From PZPK01 sp041590075 (GTDB lineage: Bacteria; Pseudomonadota; Gammaproteobacteria; Pseudomonadales; Oleiphilaceae), in the NCBI GenBank assembly GCA_041590075.1, contig JBFHUL010000004.1, positions 1 to 64,000 of the forward strand: a DNA stretch of 64,000 nt. The letters run 5' to 3'. Within the stretch, counting starts at the first letter, position 1, and each line of letters opens with the position of its first letter. The position numbers and the translations under genes were made by a program. The notes under the pieces are model-generated. The model searched no databases. It was not told where the DNA came from and saw only the letters and a list, made by a program, of their open reading frames with translations. This document shows positions 21,201-27,310 of the stretch, in pieces.

Positions 21201-24200
21201 AGATAGGCAATTCGTTGTAGCGAATCACCCACGACATTCACCACGCGTAAGCCATCGAGATCAATCGCGGGTAAATACTGTCCGGAATCCGACTGGCGAA
21301 GTACGTAGTCCCAATCTGGGCTGTAGAACCAGTCTTCACCAGCAAACTCCAGGCTAATACTGGACTCTGAGGTGCCGTCCAGTTCGCCCCCACTCGTGCG
21401 CTCACTCGCAATACATCTCGGCGTATCCGCGACGCTGATCCCTTCCTGTGCACGCCAACAGGCAGCGTCCTCTGGAACCGCATCGATACCGTTAGGGATA
21501 CCATCTCCGTCGTTGTCCGCCAGATCATCCACCGTTACGTCTAGAGTCGCTGCTATGAAATTTACCGGGCCTGATTTGTACTTAACCTCCAAACGCAGCA
21601 TATCGCCGGCCTGCGAGTCAAAGACGTCGTGAACCATGGTGCCGTTGCGTTCACTTTGCACCGCCCTAAACACATTTGAGCCAAGCGCTCTCCATGACAA
21701 AGAGAAAAATTCTCCCAAACGCTCGAGTTCAAGATAATCGGCCTGGGCATCTTTAAGGTTCAAGCCTTGGCAGAAGGAATACAGCGCACACAGTTCCTCA
21801 GTCACTTTGAACTCAACCTGAACACTTTCGCCGCTTCGAGGTGCTGAAGGATTAAATCGAATATCTATGTCTCGGGGATCCAGAACTTCAAATGCGACGA
21901 TGATTTCATAGCTCTGCTCTGGTACCGCATTGGTACTCAGCTCTCCCTTAATGAGATAGCGACCGGGAACAAAGGCCTCTGCTTGAAAACCGACCGTTTG
22001 GTCGTCGAGCCGCTCAGTTATTAAGACTGCAGCGCCTTCTGGCTGCGCCACAACTTGCCAGGTATCCAGAACCAAGGTCGACGCATCCCCCACACTCACG
22101 CATGGCGCAGGAGAACAAAGCGCTTCGGTGACAACTCGATTCATACGAAATTGAAACTGACCATCCAGAGGCACGTATTGAGTGCGCGATGCATCGTTAT
22201 TTACCCACCAGATGCCGGCATACCCCGACGTAATGGCACGACTGACGTTAGGGTCCGAATCGTCCTGATCGCTGTTATCGAGCACGCCATCATCGTCTGA
22301 GTCAGCTCCGCCGGCCGCCTTTGCAAGAACATATCCACCGGCACTGACTCTCAAGCGCGACAAATCGAACTCGGCAAGCACCTGACGAACCCGTTGCGAC
22401 ATAAGGCTGGGAATTTCCTGCAAGCTTTTGTTTGTACCGGGAATTCGTACATCTTCCGGAAGTGGCGTGAAGAGATAGTGCATCGCTGGAACTTGAGATA
22501 ATTCCGCGATAACGGCATTACGTTCACGACCGTCTATTTCTCTATCAGCCAGGTCTCGCGCTACGAGCGCAAGCGCTTCTGTGCTTGGCAGCGCGGTCAA
22601 CGCCTGCAAGCGGGAAAGTGAGTAAGCAAAGGATTCGTTGGTGGCTCGCCATATTGCAGCGCGCGTTTGTCTCACCGTATTGAACTGCATTGCCAACTCA
22701 ATTTCGGGAGAAAGCTCCGAGACTCGCCCGGGGCCCACTTGCCCTAGACCAAAACTTTCTTTGACCAAGTCAGACGTTTCCTGCAATAAAGCCTTCATTC
22801 CCAGAGGAGACAGTGCGATTTCGGCCTGACCATCAAGATCCACATCCTCGCCGGTCTTTGTAAGCAGCAATTCTTTAACTAACTCAACCGAAAGCGATGA
22901 GAGTGGTGTCACATAACGACTGGGACGGACACGGATAAGCCTCTGCGTACCCTCAAGTTCGATAGCGTCCGCATCCGTTATCAGTTGGCCATCGGCATCA
23001 CGCACCTCACGACCGTCTACCATCAGCACCAGTCTGCGATCCTCGCGCTGATTATCCCCCTCTCCAGAGATATCATGGGTATGAAAAAGAGATTTCAGCA
23101 CCGGCATAAACGGTGGCTTGCCGGTGTCCAGATCGACGGTACGATCCAGAGCGCGCATCTCCATGTAAACAAAGCCTTCGTATCCATCGAGGGCAACACG
23201 CTGCGCGCGCCCAAACTCATCCGTCAGAACACGTAACAGTAAATTATCGGGGCTTCCGGTATCGGCATCCAGGCGTCCTTTGAGCGCCAAGTCAAAGCCG
23301 TTGTGCAATGACTGATCCAATACTGCGCGTGTACGGGAATCAAAAGCGTCGAAATCCGAGGCGGTGCTCAGATCGTTGTAAATGGAAGTTTCGGCATACA
23401 GTGCATTAGCGCCCCGAATCCAGTTTTTAAGTTGTTGTAATCCATTCGTGGCATTCACTACTCCCAAAAGCTGACTTCGCAATGCCGCATTACCTTCGAT
23501 TTCAACACCCTCTTCCAGCAGTTCCAGCGCTCGGGTACCGGAACTAATGTCCGACAAACGATCAATTAACTGCGCTAACTGAAAACGCGCAACGGGGTCC
23601 GCTGAAAATAGCGCTGCGTTGGCGGATGCATCTCTAATCTCAATTAAACGGTTCCGTATGGCGCCGCCACTCAATGTGGAAGTACTGTCAACTCGTTCTC
23701 TGAGTGCCTGCCAGCCGTTTTGTTTATCAAGCGTACCGGTTTCATTTTGGGCGTACCGAACAACCAGTGCTTGCAAGGCGCTTAATGACTCAACGCGCTG
23801 AGCTTGCTCACTGAAAGTCTCAATTTCCCTGACGCGCTGCAGGGCTTCCTGATAAGTCGCGCTTTGATCAATTACGGCTTGAATTTGTGAGCGAACCAAC
23901 GCGTTGGTCTCGCGATCACTCGCCAGAAAGCCCTCGAGAAGGGCAATGAGTGCGTCATAATCAAGCGCAGACGTCAGCTCTGACTTGAGTCGTTCCAAAT
24001 CGCTTACAAACGCAAGCTGTTCAAGCTCGGTTCGTAATTCATCCAGTTTTTGAGCTGGCGTGGTAGCGGTAAGTGCGTCGACGGTCTCGAGATAAACCAG
24101 ACGCCCCGAATTCGCCTCAGCAAAATCGCCCTGATCCAACTCGACCTTGTACAAACTTATTTCCGCGTTGGCTAACGGACCTTTTACCGCGCCTACCTCG

Positions 24201-24340
24201 ATTTCAATATCCAGAACTTCTGGCTCTTCAGGCTCTACCGGCAAACGCACGACATCGCGATCGCCCTCACCGCAGCCGCCTAGTAAAAGAAGTAATAAAA
24301 AAAGCTGAACGAAGGAAAAACCGGAAATGCGATTTGACAT
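9239..24340 (-). CDS. giant lipoprotein with thrombospondin-type-3-like calcium-binding repeats (5033 aa)
   Basis: One uninterrupted frame of 15.1 kb. ATG 24340 gives the signal MSNRISGFSFVQLFLLLLLL followed by lipobox GGC-GEG, so the protein should be a lipidated envelope protein; a longer frame to 24382 adds 14 residues before the signal. In order: an acidic linker; a helical region (about 47-670); short Asp-repeat motifs near 695, 945 and 1533 with all-beta segments between; Asp-repeat block A (about 1530-1770); a beta-propeller-like module (about 1800-2137); the main Asp-repeat block B (about 2140-4580); a second related module (about 4613-4953); and a closing Asp-repeat tail. Repeats follow DxDGDGxxDxxE at a period near 35 residues. 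By length I estimate about 70 units in block B. Such motifs bind calcium and stiffen extracellular proteins, so a surface stalk or adhesin is the likely role (inference). It lies 165 bases downstream of sthA on the same strand. Confidence 0.9.
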   Translation of the reverse strand: MSNRISGFSFVQLFLLLLLLGGCGEGDRDVVRLPVEPEEPEVLDIEIEVGAVKGPLANAEISLYKVELDQGDFAEANSGRLVYLETVDALTATTPAQKLDELRTELEQLAFVSDLERLKSELTSALDYDALIALLEGFLASDRETNALVRSQIQAVIDQSATYQEALQRVREIETFSEQAQRVESLSALQALVVRYAQNETGTLDKQNGWQALRERVDSTSTLSGGAIRNRLIEIRDASANAALFSADPVARFQLAQLIDRLSDISSGTRALELLEEGVEIEGNAALRSQLLGVVNATNGLQQLKNWIRGANALYAETSIYNDLSTASDFDAFDSRTRAVLDQSLHNGFDLALKGRLDADTGSPDNLLLRVLTDEFGRAQRVALDGYEGFVYMEMRALDRTVDLDTGKPPFMPVLKSLFHTHDISGEGDNQREDRRLVLMVDGREVRDADGQLITDADAIELEGTQRLIRVRPSRYVTPLSSLSVELVKELLLTKTGEDVDLDGQAEIALSPLGMKALLQETSDLVKESFGLGQVGPGRVSELSPEIELAMQFNTVRQTRAAIWRATNESFAYSLSRLQALTALPSTEALALVARDLADREIDGRERNAVIAELSQVPAMHYLFTPLPEDVRIPGTNKSLQEIPSLMSQRVRQVLAEFDLSRLRVSAGGYVLAKAAGGADSDDDGVLDNSDQDDSDPNVSRAITSGYAGIWWVNNDASRTQYVPLDGQFQFRMNRVVTEALCSPAPCVSVGDASTLVLDTWQVVAQPEGAAVLITERLDDQTVGFQAEAFVPGRYLIKGELSTNAVPEQSYEIIVAFEVLDPRDIDIRFNPSAPRSGESVQVEFKVTEELCALYSFCQGLNLKDAQADYLELERLGEFFSLSWRALGSNVFRAVQSERNGTMVHDVFDSQAGDMLRLEVKYKSGPVNFIAATLDVTVDDLADNDGDGIPNGIDAVPEDAACWRAQEGISVADTPRCIASERTSGGELDGTSESSISLEFAGEDWFYSPDWDYVLRQSDSGQYLPAIDLDGLRVVNVVGDSLQRIAYLVMSNGDIAVYQFSTSELFAPVISLPNDVDSLRQIEVVDDLLVVIYEVGSGPVAAVPRAYSISRDNMSGGYAATLVSLSPDRAFPKPGEAVGALFNGNPLSSYSSLQVQWSLERQNASMGVDSISVGVGADQRILSGQTRFGDVLNVSVGLDIDGEFAALSSRSIVVLGVQSFDFNEDAYSDDEVIRVIALEGDLGRSRFKNRFKVNWYKALPDGSRPGTPILEDRRYPYELPAIRIDEYDEIIAELLFIHGGSDIVLGELSVLVVENPTTPAVTTSFTILPESPGQTSYQALFDASFTANPAFTRFSDFYTRPQWLINNEPVAGENGATFPTQDSTVIKYGDAVSVSFRFDTGQRTGETDAVAAGIVSLDKNIARYRIVPIGDTGDILRDGDGNQIAAPAEGFDLGLDDSFYTEEFLSAQVLSPKWYINGVEDTTETGMTYPAEKLQFGDQVILVFGEQTPGGPLESTLGKFEPVLVGINQSGDPSLDLDDDQDGVPNQSDYFRSDANCSAPNAGNPDDRDGDGLSDLDELFPSGGALASLPGLADSDSDGLSDLAERLAGTDPLNSDSDNDGASDGYEINVRGTDPLSADPNPGLSDPDKRDADQDGLLNDVESQDNNETLILVNDTDGDGLLDGLEAVEGTDVYNPDSDGDGLSDGLEKFVTRTHSVSQDTDGDTLPDSDPQDFDGDGLSDGVEVRLLGFDPTDPDTDDDGIADGLEDAAQGLSGYVFSDYIGIADVQDYPYLTKQTAVPVGKCYTSWLGENMPEKVIYSQLPQVDDADRQLIAFSSYSWSEILLAEATSSGMQFVSRLDNSVVGTNISALTFEYDANYRAVESDPELANDQADNLFLAYPTGSLKRIDIEGTDPVVSFGLPDNRRAAITTLVDQGQWLIAETVNTAGAGFIWFFFDKSDFDAAPQELVSPVSIKHHAWEDRARTQLWVLEESPTSAELLRVSIDIGTPSNSVISTNQNFYSQSFKPPLFADRVESSGSGVHRIHFGSGHQIDPANMSALPERLDPAFDYGMNHQDHRVQVLRNQTNVRIDFFVNNDPDLRWTTKESTSLQSVAALIPVARDLLVLGTLDQGSNIGFFGMELGDSDNDGLPGWWENWRSLDDSDASDASAQSAFNPGNTNLFVFQNLIADARDSDFDGVLDDDELLAGTDPFNADSDADGLSDFEELNDAPSADTDPLNPDTDSDGLLDGDEAMLGTNPSIADTDSNGTLDGDEDSDNDQLSDAQELYLTHTNPLAEDSDGDGILDADEDRDLDGLTALQEAANGSSDLNPDTDGDGITDLDEVTLGTSPVLVDSDSDGLSDWIELEVTGTNPLVAGDGALDEDGDGLTNAEEFNLGTRWDASDTDGDGLDDAAELGATPATDPLSADTDRDGISDRDELLSGTSPVKFDSDGDGIADAREDNDGDGIPDYIELLLTGTNPGLSDSDGNGIADGDEDADGDGLSNSQEILYTKTAPDRADSDRDGVVDGQEDADGDGLTNAQEVALGSRTDLPDSDNDGLGDAEELALGSSLVLKDTDGDGINDELEVRFGLDPLSDDSNSDLDGDGLSNAQELLVLFTDPSNPDSDGDCVRNGVSGPCTSGYLDGDEDSDSDGLTDLQELTVTLTNPKRADTDGDTIADGREDSDGDGLSDAQELNITLTDHLLVDTDGNAVNDGDEDRDGDLLSDAIELNVTQTRFDVADTNGNLITDGQEDPDSDGLSNLVETTMTMTNPLQRDSDGDGVSDDSEDFDGDGLSNLQEVLFTQTLANNVDTDGDGTTDDMEDSDNDGLPDAFELNTATLNFLQADSNGNGVSDGLDDHDGDGLPNQIEYLLDQAAVALNDVQSLIVYSRYDINIVDTNGDGIEDGNEDLDGDGLRNAAEYLLDLQVQSLNASQTVVVYDRYDLTMADTNSDSINDGLEDPDGDNLTNAEETNFTFTNPLVADSDGNGTNDDSEDYDNDGINNFRELRQTQTRPDLADTDGNGVADADEDLDGDSVSNIDEIAVLGTRPDLADSDGDGFNDGSGDRDGDGLSDALELLTPGLDLTLADSDGDGVLDGQEDSDGDGLLNAIEVTTTQTLIYMSDSDGNGIADGDEDADADGLTNLDELNVTGTLANVFDTDGNGTSDGDEDRDNDGLSDAFELRVTELDFNDSDSDEDDIVDADEDLDGDGLSNGLEFVTAGLDPLLSDTDGDGVLDGDEDFDGDGLSNRDEEQLTGTDINLADTDGNSIDDGNEDFDLDGLNNIAEVLIGTSATIADSDGNGTADGQEDADSDGLSNLVEVTQTLTNPLLADTDLDGISDGDEDTDQDGLPNLVELNQTATRPDLIDTDGDGINDGLEDTDGDGLSDELEYRYAPTLSLLNSDTDGDGVLDGNEDFDGDGLTNLVEATQTNTSISMTDSDQNGVSDADEDADGDGLSNIDEILITNTAPHLLDSDGNRIADGDEDADGDGLSNATELAVALLNPNMSDSDGDGVSDGDEDFDSPRFSGDTEGDGLSNFVEANQTQTSLVLKDTDGNGVTDDREDFDGDGIANIDEVLITGTRPDQLDTDDDGTNDGDEDRDGDGLSDAMEITLGLNINLADSDSDGTADIDEDSDGDGLSNGIELSTFETSPALVDTNSNGIADGAEDIDADGLSNLDEITVTFTDPNDDDTDNDGILDGDEDSDLDGLADRIELQMAGYSINLSDSDANGIPDGDEDFDADGLSNILEAVSLGTSTVLSDTDGDGVADGDEDTDMDRLTNLQELLITFTNPAVRDTNANGIWDGFEDSDGDGLADYFELNVSQTAIDNTDTDGNGVSDADEDHDSDGLSNSVQMSRQYRPYQDNPVITEDTNNNALDLTMGSTADFDGDGITDYDEVNVYRSDPTSVDGDQDGISDYIELGLDASNPFLSNPTLRNSDGDELSDVQEFDYLFEYSDVFLEESGLNLADVNLRANPLLDDTDGDGLKDHEEVTLGTNLAEADTDFDGLSDYAEVYGVNAGAYITSPRVRDTDQDGLWDSWEIQITGTNPVDPDTDDNGIEDGQEDSDADQLTNLVELSLTLTDPNEEDSDGNGIADRHEDPDFDGLVNLSEVLLGTNPRLADSDGDGINDLRDYPGYRRNAIDSDGDGLMDFEELMLTNTDATLRDTDGDGVWDAHEDFDGDGLTNIVEVRAGLNPLNPDTDNDGIGDEFDVRNELNSPLQSDRDRDELSDGEELALGTDPDNPDTDGDGIRDKDEVDAGLNPLSADTDNDFILDGEDDRPTAHDVDGDGIPDGIEKNYLSMIFTAGGGLDTDQDGILDNDEVWVFALDNLGNLVTVGIDKNVEVNSRQDDGWVPQTFAGNARDRLVMDLLDVDGNDVGTLYVRRFADPVKRDSDGDGVSDFTELAILEDTYSSRGGFDLDNVDFSATPASDCSQAINPYLSNAQNFCFSDPFNPDTDGNGVSDGDEDADGDYYVNRLEDANPKTSITDPDSDLNPINGAPSFDNLADGIEELVLGTDPSTPDTDEDGLDDDEEVRVAVRQENSACLASEVRIENVAGLDYCFLVEYLSYPTREDSDFDGTADASDSYPLDANCSAVRDGYQDADPFGPRQCYASWLAEQDAATQIRYVNWTDSLGTEQSEYAFFVEGAERLLRFDTTESNWGYLPEMNGAVLNQLVQIAYAGEVDRLYLVYDLGGTARIDQMDLETGNITTFVASIDLTNRTLEYVMGVDDMLFVELRESAGTNTWLVYDSSGTAQTGLAATQLSLQGAVLRTDATTTRLYAVVNTDDGVENVAYVNLDGNGVVGLPVESTALSGLTLSGPLSLSADKSQVYLGSGQVVSDDLNTLLDNSDLVFPYHSGSLNSFSQLQAFSGHIVGVTSTSEIDNAESEVGASANNTLVIREQSGRTGNWRDNVYVLPAVAADDTILSLDARRVTGEEDMLFVSKTDEAVSIEPLMLGDADGDGMSGLYEIVYGLDEQDADDKYEDPDGDFLANIEEFKFGTNPRVSDTDGDSWSDLEEFLNDTDPRDAASF

Positions 24341-24547
24341 ATAGGTAGAACGTTCCGTTGTGAATAGTGCTTTATAAACCAAAGCCGGCCGCCGAATGCA
24401 TGGCAGCTAGAGTAAACGGATCAATGCTACAAAATAGGAAAAACGCTTACAAATGAACTGGTTCTGAAGCGTGAACTGTTAGACGAAAGTAGAGCCACAT
24501 GCGACGATGTGGCCCTAACTTCGATTGAAATTAGACCAGATTAGCGC

Positions 24548-25939
24548 CTAAAAAATACGATTGAGACCGTTAAGGGCGGCTACCCGATAAGCCTCTGCCA
24601 TCGTTGGATAGTTGAATGTGGTGTTAATGAAGTAGTCCAGAGTGTTCGCATCACCTTCCTGACTCATTATCGCCTGCCCAATGTGCACGATCTCTGCAGC
24701 CTGGTCACCAAAACAATGTATACCGAGTATTTTTTTGTTTTCACGATGAAAGAGGATTTTCAGCATCCCCACCGCCTCACCGGTGATTTGCGCACGCGCC
24801 AGATCTTTAAAGAAAGCCTGACCCACTTCGTAGGGTACTTTTTCTTCAGTTAACTCCCGCTCAGTCTTACCGACCGAACTAATTTCCGGAATGGTATAAA
24901 TACCTGTTGGCACATCGTTGATGAAACGAAAATAGCTGCTTTTCATCAGCGCAGAAGCGGCTGAACGCCCCTGATCGTAGGCGGCACTCGCCAGAGCAGG
25001 CCAGCCGATCACATCGCCCACTGCATACACATTTTCAACGGGTGTTCGATAGTGCTCGTCGATGGTGAGCTGGCCGCGAGAGTTGGGCTCTAAACCAATG
25101 TTCTCCAAGCCCATATGGTCGGTATTGCCTGTACGTCCATTGCACCACAGGAAGGCATCCGCCCGAATACGCTTGCCGGACTGAAAGGTAATCTCAACAC
25201 TATTGTCTGTACCTACGACTGACTCATAGGTTTCATTGTGTCGCACCAATACGCCGTTATTGCGCAAGTGATAACTCAACGCATCCGAAATCTCATCATC
25301 AAGAAAAGACAGCAGTTTATCCCCGGGATTAACAAGATCTACTTTTACCCCCAATCCCGAAAATATAGAGGCATATTCACACCCGATCACGCCGGCACCA
25401 TAAATTACCATGGTGCGGGGCGTGTGATTCAGCTTGAGTATGGAATCACTGCAGTAAATACGCTCATGACTGAAATCGACGTTGGCAGGCTTATAGGGCC
25501 GTGACCCGCTGGCGATTACCACTTCTTTTGCGTGCAGAATATCGTTGGACTGCCCACCTCTCAGTTCAATGCGATTCGCGTCCAGAAAGTAGGCACGTCC
25601 CGTATATAAATCTACGCGGTTGCGGGCATAAAACTGCGTGCGTAATTTCACCTGCTTGGCAATCACCTTCTCGGCCGACTTAAGGACCCGGGGAAAGGAA
25701 AACCAGCGCGGCTCCCCGATATCACGAAACATTGTGTTCGTATTGAAGGTGATGATCTGTTTTACCGCATGCCTTAGGGCTTTTGAGGGGATGGTACCCA
25801 CATGCGTACAGTTACCACCTACTATGTCTTTGTCTTCAATGACCGCTACACGCTGGTGCCCCTTCGCTGCGTTCATTGCCGCCCCCTCACCTGCGGGGCC
25901 CGCACCAATTACAACTACATCGTAGTGAAACTCAGCCAT
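24548..25939 (-). CDS. sthA: soluble pyridine nucleotide transhydrogenase
   Basis: SthA (UdhA) is a cytoplasmic FAD flavoprotein that balances NADPH and NAD+ without a proton gradient. The 463-residue length matches the family. The N-terminal FAD motif GAGPAGEGAAMNAAK (12-26) is followed by GGNCTHVGTIPSKALRHA. This replaces the redox disulfide of dihydrolipoamide dehydrogenases with a single Cys, as is typical of SthA. The NAD motif is GAGVIGCEYASIFSGLG, and YAVGDVIGWPALASAAYDQGR is the second FAD contact. It follows nqrM on the same strand after 36 bases, placing it at the end of the sodium-NQR/NADH region. No strong terminator was found after it. Confidence 0.96.
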   Translation of the reverse strand: MAEFHYDVVVIGAGPAGEGAAMNAAKGHQRVAVIEDKDIVGGNCTHVGTIPSKALRHAVKQIITFNTNTMFRDIGEPRWFSFPRVLKSAEKVIAKQVKLRTQFYARNRVDLYTGRAYFLDANRIELRGGQSNDILHAKEVVIASGSRPYKPANVDFSHERIYCSDSILKLNHTPRTMVIYGAGVIGCEYASIFSGLGVKVDLVNPGDKLLSFLDDEISDALSYHLRNNGVLVRHNETYESVVGTDNSVEITFQSGKRIRADAFLWCNGRTGNTDHMGLENIGLEPNSRGQLTIDEHYRTPVENVYAVGDVIGWPALASAAYDQGRSAASALMKSSYFRFINDVPTGIYTIPEISSVGKTERELTEEKVPYEVGQAFFKDLARAQITGEAVGMLKILFHRENKKILGIHCFGDQAAEIVHIGQAIMSQEGDANTLDYFINTTFNYPTMAEAYRVAALNGLNRIF

Positions 25940-25975
25940 ATATCGAATGTGTCCTTGTGATTGAAGGTATGTTGC

Positions 25976-26221
25976 TTAACTGTTTCGTTTTTCCATTGCG
26001 TCGTATGCGAGCTCTGAAGACTCTTTGTGGTCACTTGCAGCTTCGCTTTCCTTATCGCACTTGTCCTTGTCTCCCCCGCAAATATCGCAAGCGACTTCCA
26101 TTCCAAGGGCACTCATACCACCACAGGAACCTGATATAGGTTTTCGGCCCAATATTACGCCAATCGACATCGCGACAAGCAGCACCACCATAACGACAAA
26201 TACTATGATGAATATTTCCAT
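25976..26221 (-). CDS. nqrM: Na+-NQR maturation protein NqrM
   Basis: NqrM is a small membrane protein needed for assembly of Na+-NQR, probably for delivering the iron centre between NqrD and NqrE. The 81-residue product has one N-terminal membrane span (2-24) followed by the four-cysteine signature: C33 in SGSCGG, C45 and C48 in ACDIC, and C55. The C-terminus is charged and variable, as usual. It lies directly after apbE (nine bases), the classical position. Confidence 0.95.
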   Translation of the reverse strand: MEIFIIVFVVMVVLLVAMSIGVILGRKPISGSCGGMSALGMEVACDICGGDKDKCDKESEAASDHKESSELAYDAMEKRNS

Positions 26222-26230
26222 GATCCCACC

Positions 26231-27250
26231 TCACTTCATTAGGTATTGATCAAAATTCTTGGTCTGAATGGTACGGAAACCCGTACCCGACCGCTCTATA
26301 AAAAACGCCTTCAGGCCCAACGATTCTGCGAGCTTCGGGCCCTGCTCCTCACCCAAAACCAACAAAGCCGTGGCCCATGCATCTGCAAATGCACAACTTG
26401 AGTGAATAACACTCACCGATGCAAGGCGATGCTGAACGGGACGCCCCGTACGCGGATCAATCGTATGGGAATAACGTCGCCCCTCCGACTCAAAGTAATT
26501 GCGGTAGTCGCCCGACGTGGCCATCGCCTCACCGCTCAGGTGAACGCTAGTATACGCGCTTCGCCCCATAAAATCCGGCCGCTCGATACCTAATACCCAC
26601 TTAGTGTTACGAGCATTAAGCCCGGAGGTGGCTATCTCGCCGCCGACTTCGACCAGAAAGTTTTCCACACCTTGGTCACGCAAATAGCCTGCTACCTGAT
26701 CAACCGCATAACCTTTGGCGATCGCTGACAAATCGATCTCTATAGGATGCAGCTTGCGCACTTCAGATGTATCAGGCAACAGCGTCAAATACTGGAAACC
26801 TGTCGCCTGCAGCGCATTCAGCAATGCGCCCTCTTCTGGCGGTTGCTTGATTTGCTTGTTGCGGGATCCAAAGCCCCACAAATCAACCAGCGGACCGACA
26901 CTAGGATCAAATGCGCCACCGCTGTCGTGGTAGACCTGATTGGCAATAGTCAGAACCCGAAAGGTATCAGGGTGAACCCGAAAAGCCTCTTCGACGGCTA
27001 ACGCAGATAGACGACTGACCTCTGAATCCACCTTGTATGTAGACATCAATGAGTCGACCGATGCCAAGCGCTGCTTGATGCCTTCGGAAAGCCCCTGCAG
27101 GCGCTCTTTCGGTAGAGCATGGGGCTCGGCCAGCTTGACCGAATAGTGCGTACCCATGATCGGACCGGATATTTCTACAACTGATATTTCCGGCTGCTCA
27201 CTGCAGGCAAGGAGCAGCAAGCAAGCACACAGCACTGACACGTACTTCAA
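26231..27250 (-). CDS. apbE: FAD:protein FMN transferase (lipoprotein)
   Basis: ApbE attaches FMN covalently through phosphate to threonines in NqrB and NqrC. The domain shows GPIMGTHYSVK, SVDSLMSTYK, DPSVGPLVDLWGFG, DLSAIAKGYAVDQVA, VEVGGEIATSG and the metal site SHTIDPRTGRP. The frame extends to an ATG at 27298, but that codon lies inside the stem of the terminator ending the nqr transcript and adds an acidic, untypical leader. TTG at 27250 gives MKYVSVLCACLLLLAC, a clean lipoprotein signal with lipobox LLAC, so I chose it; the ATG remains possible. The target motifs occur in NqrB (SGAT, T225) and NqrC (SGAT, about T236) upstream in the same region. Confidence 0.92.
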   Translation of the reverse strand: MKYVSVLCACLLLLACSEQPEISVVEISGPIMGTHYSVKLAEPHALPKERLQGLSEGIKQRLASVDSLMSTYKVDSEVSRLSALAVEEAFRVHPDTFRVLTIANQVYHDSGGAFDPSVGPLVDLWGFGSRNKQIKQPPEEGALLNALQATGFQYLTLLPDTSEVRKLHPIEIDLSAIAKGYAVDQVAGYLRDQGVENFLVEVGGEIATSGLNARNTKWVLGIERPDFMGRSAYTSVHLSGEAMATSGDYRNYFESEGRRYSHTIDPRTGRPVQHRLASVSVIHSSCAFADAWATALLVLGEEQGPKLAESLGLKAFFIERSGTGFRTIQTKNFDQYLMK

Positions 27251-27268
27251 AAAAAATCTCGCTATAAC

Positions 27269-27303
27269 AAAAAATGCCAAGCGATCTTCACCTGGCATTT
27301 TTT
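27269..27303 (-). terminator. intrinsic terminator after nqrF
   Basis: An 11-base-pair perfect stem AAAAAATGCCA/TGGCATTTTTT with a 13-base loop lies just after the nqrF stop (27311). The U run serves the leftward transcript of nqrABCDEF, and the symmetric A/T arms mean it could also act rightward. It separates nqrF from apbE/nqrM, which then need read-through or their own promoter. Confidence 0.75.
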
Positions 27304-27310
27304 TAACTCA

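Noticed and set aside
24494..24513. GCCACAT/ATGTGGC stem after sthA as a terminator
   Set aside because: Only seven pairs and followed by TCTACTTTCG on the minus strand, not a T tract.
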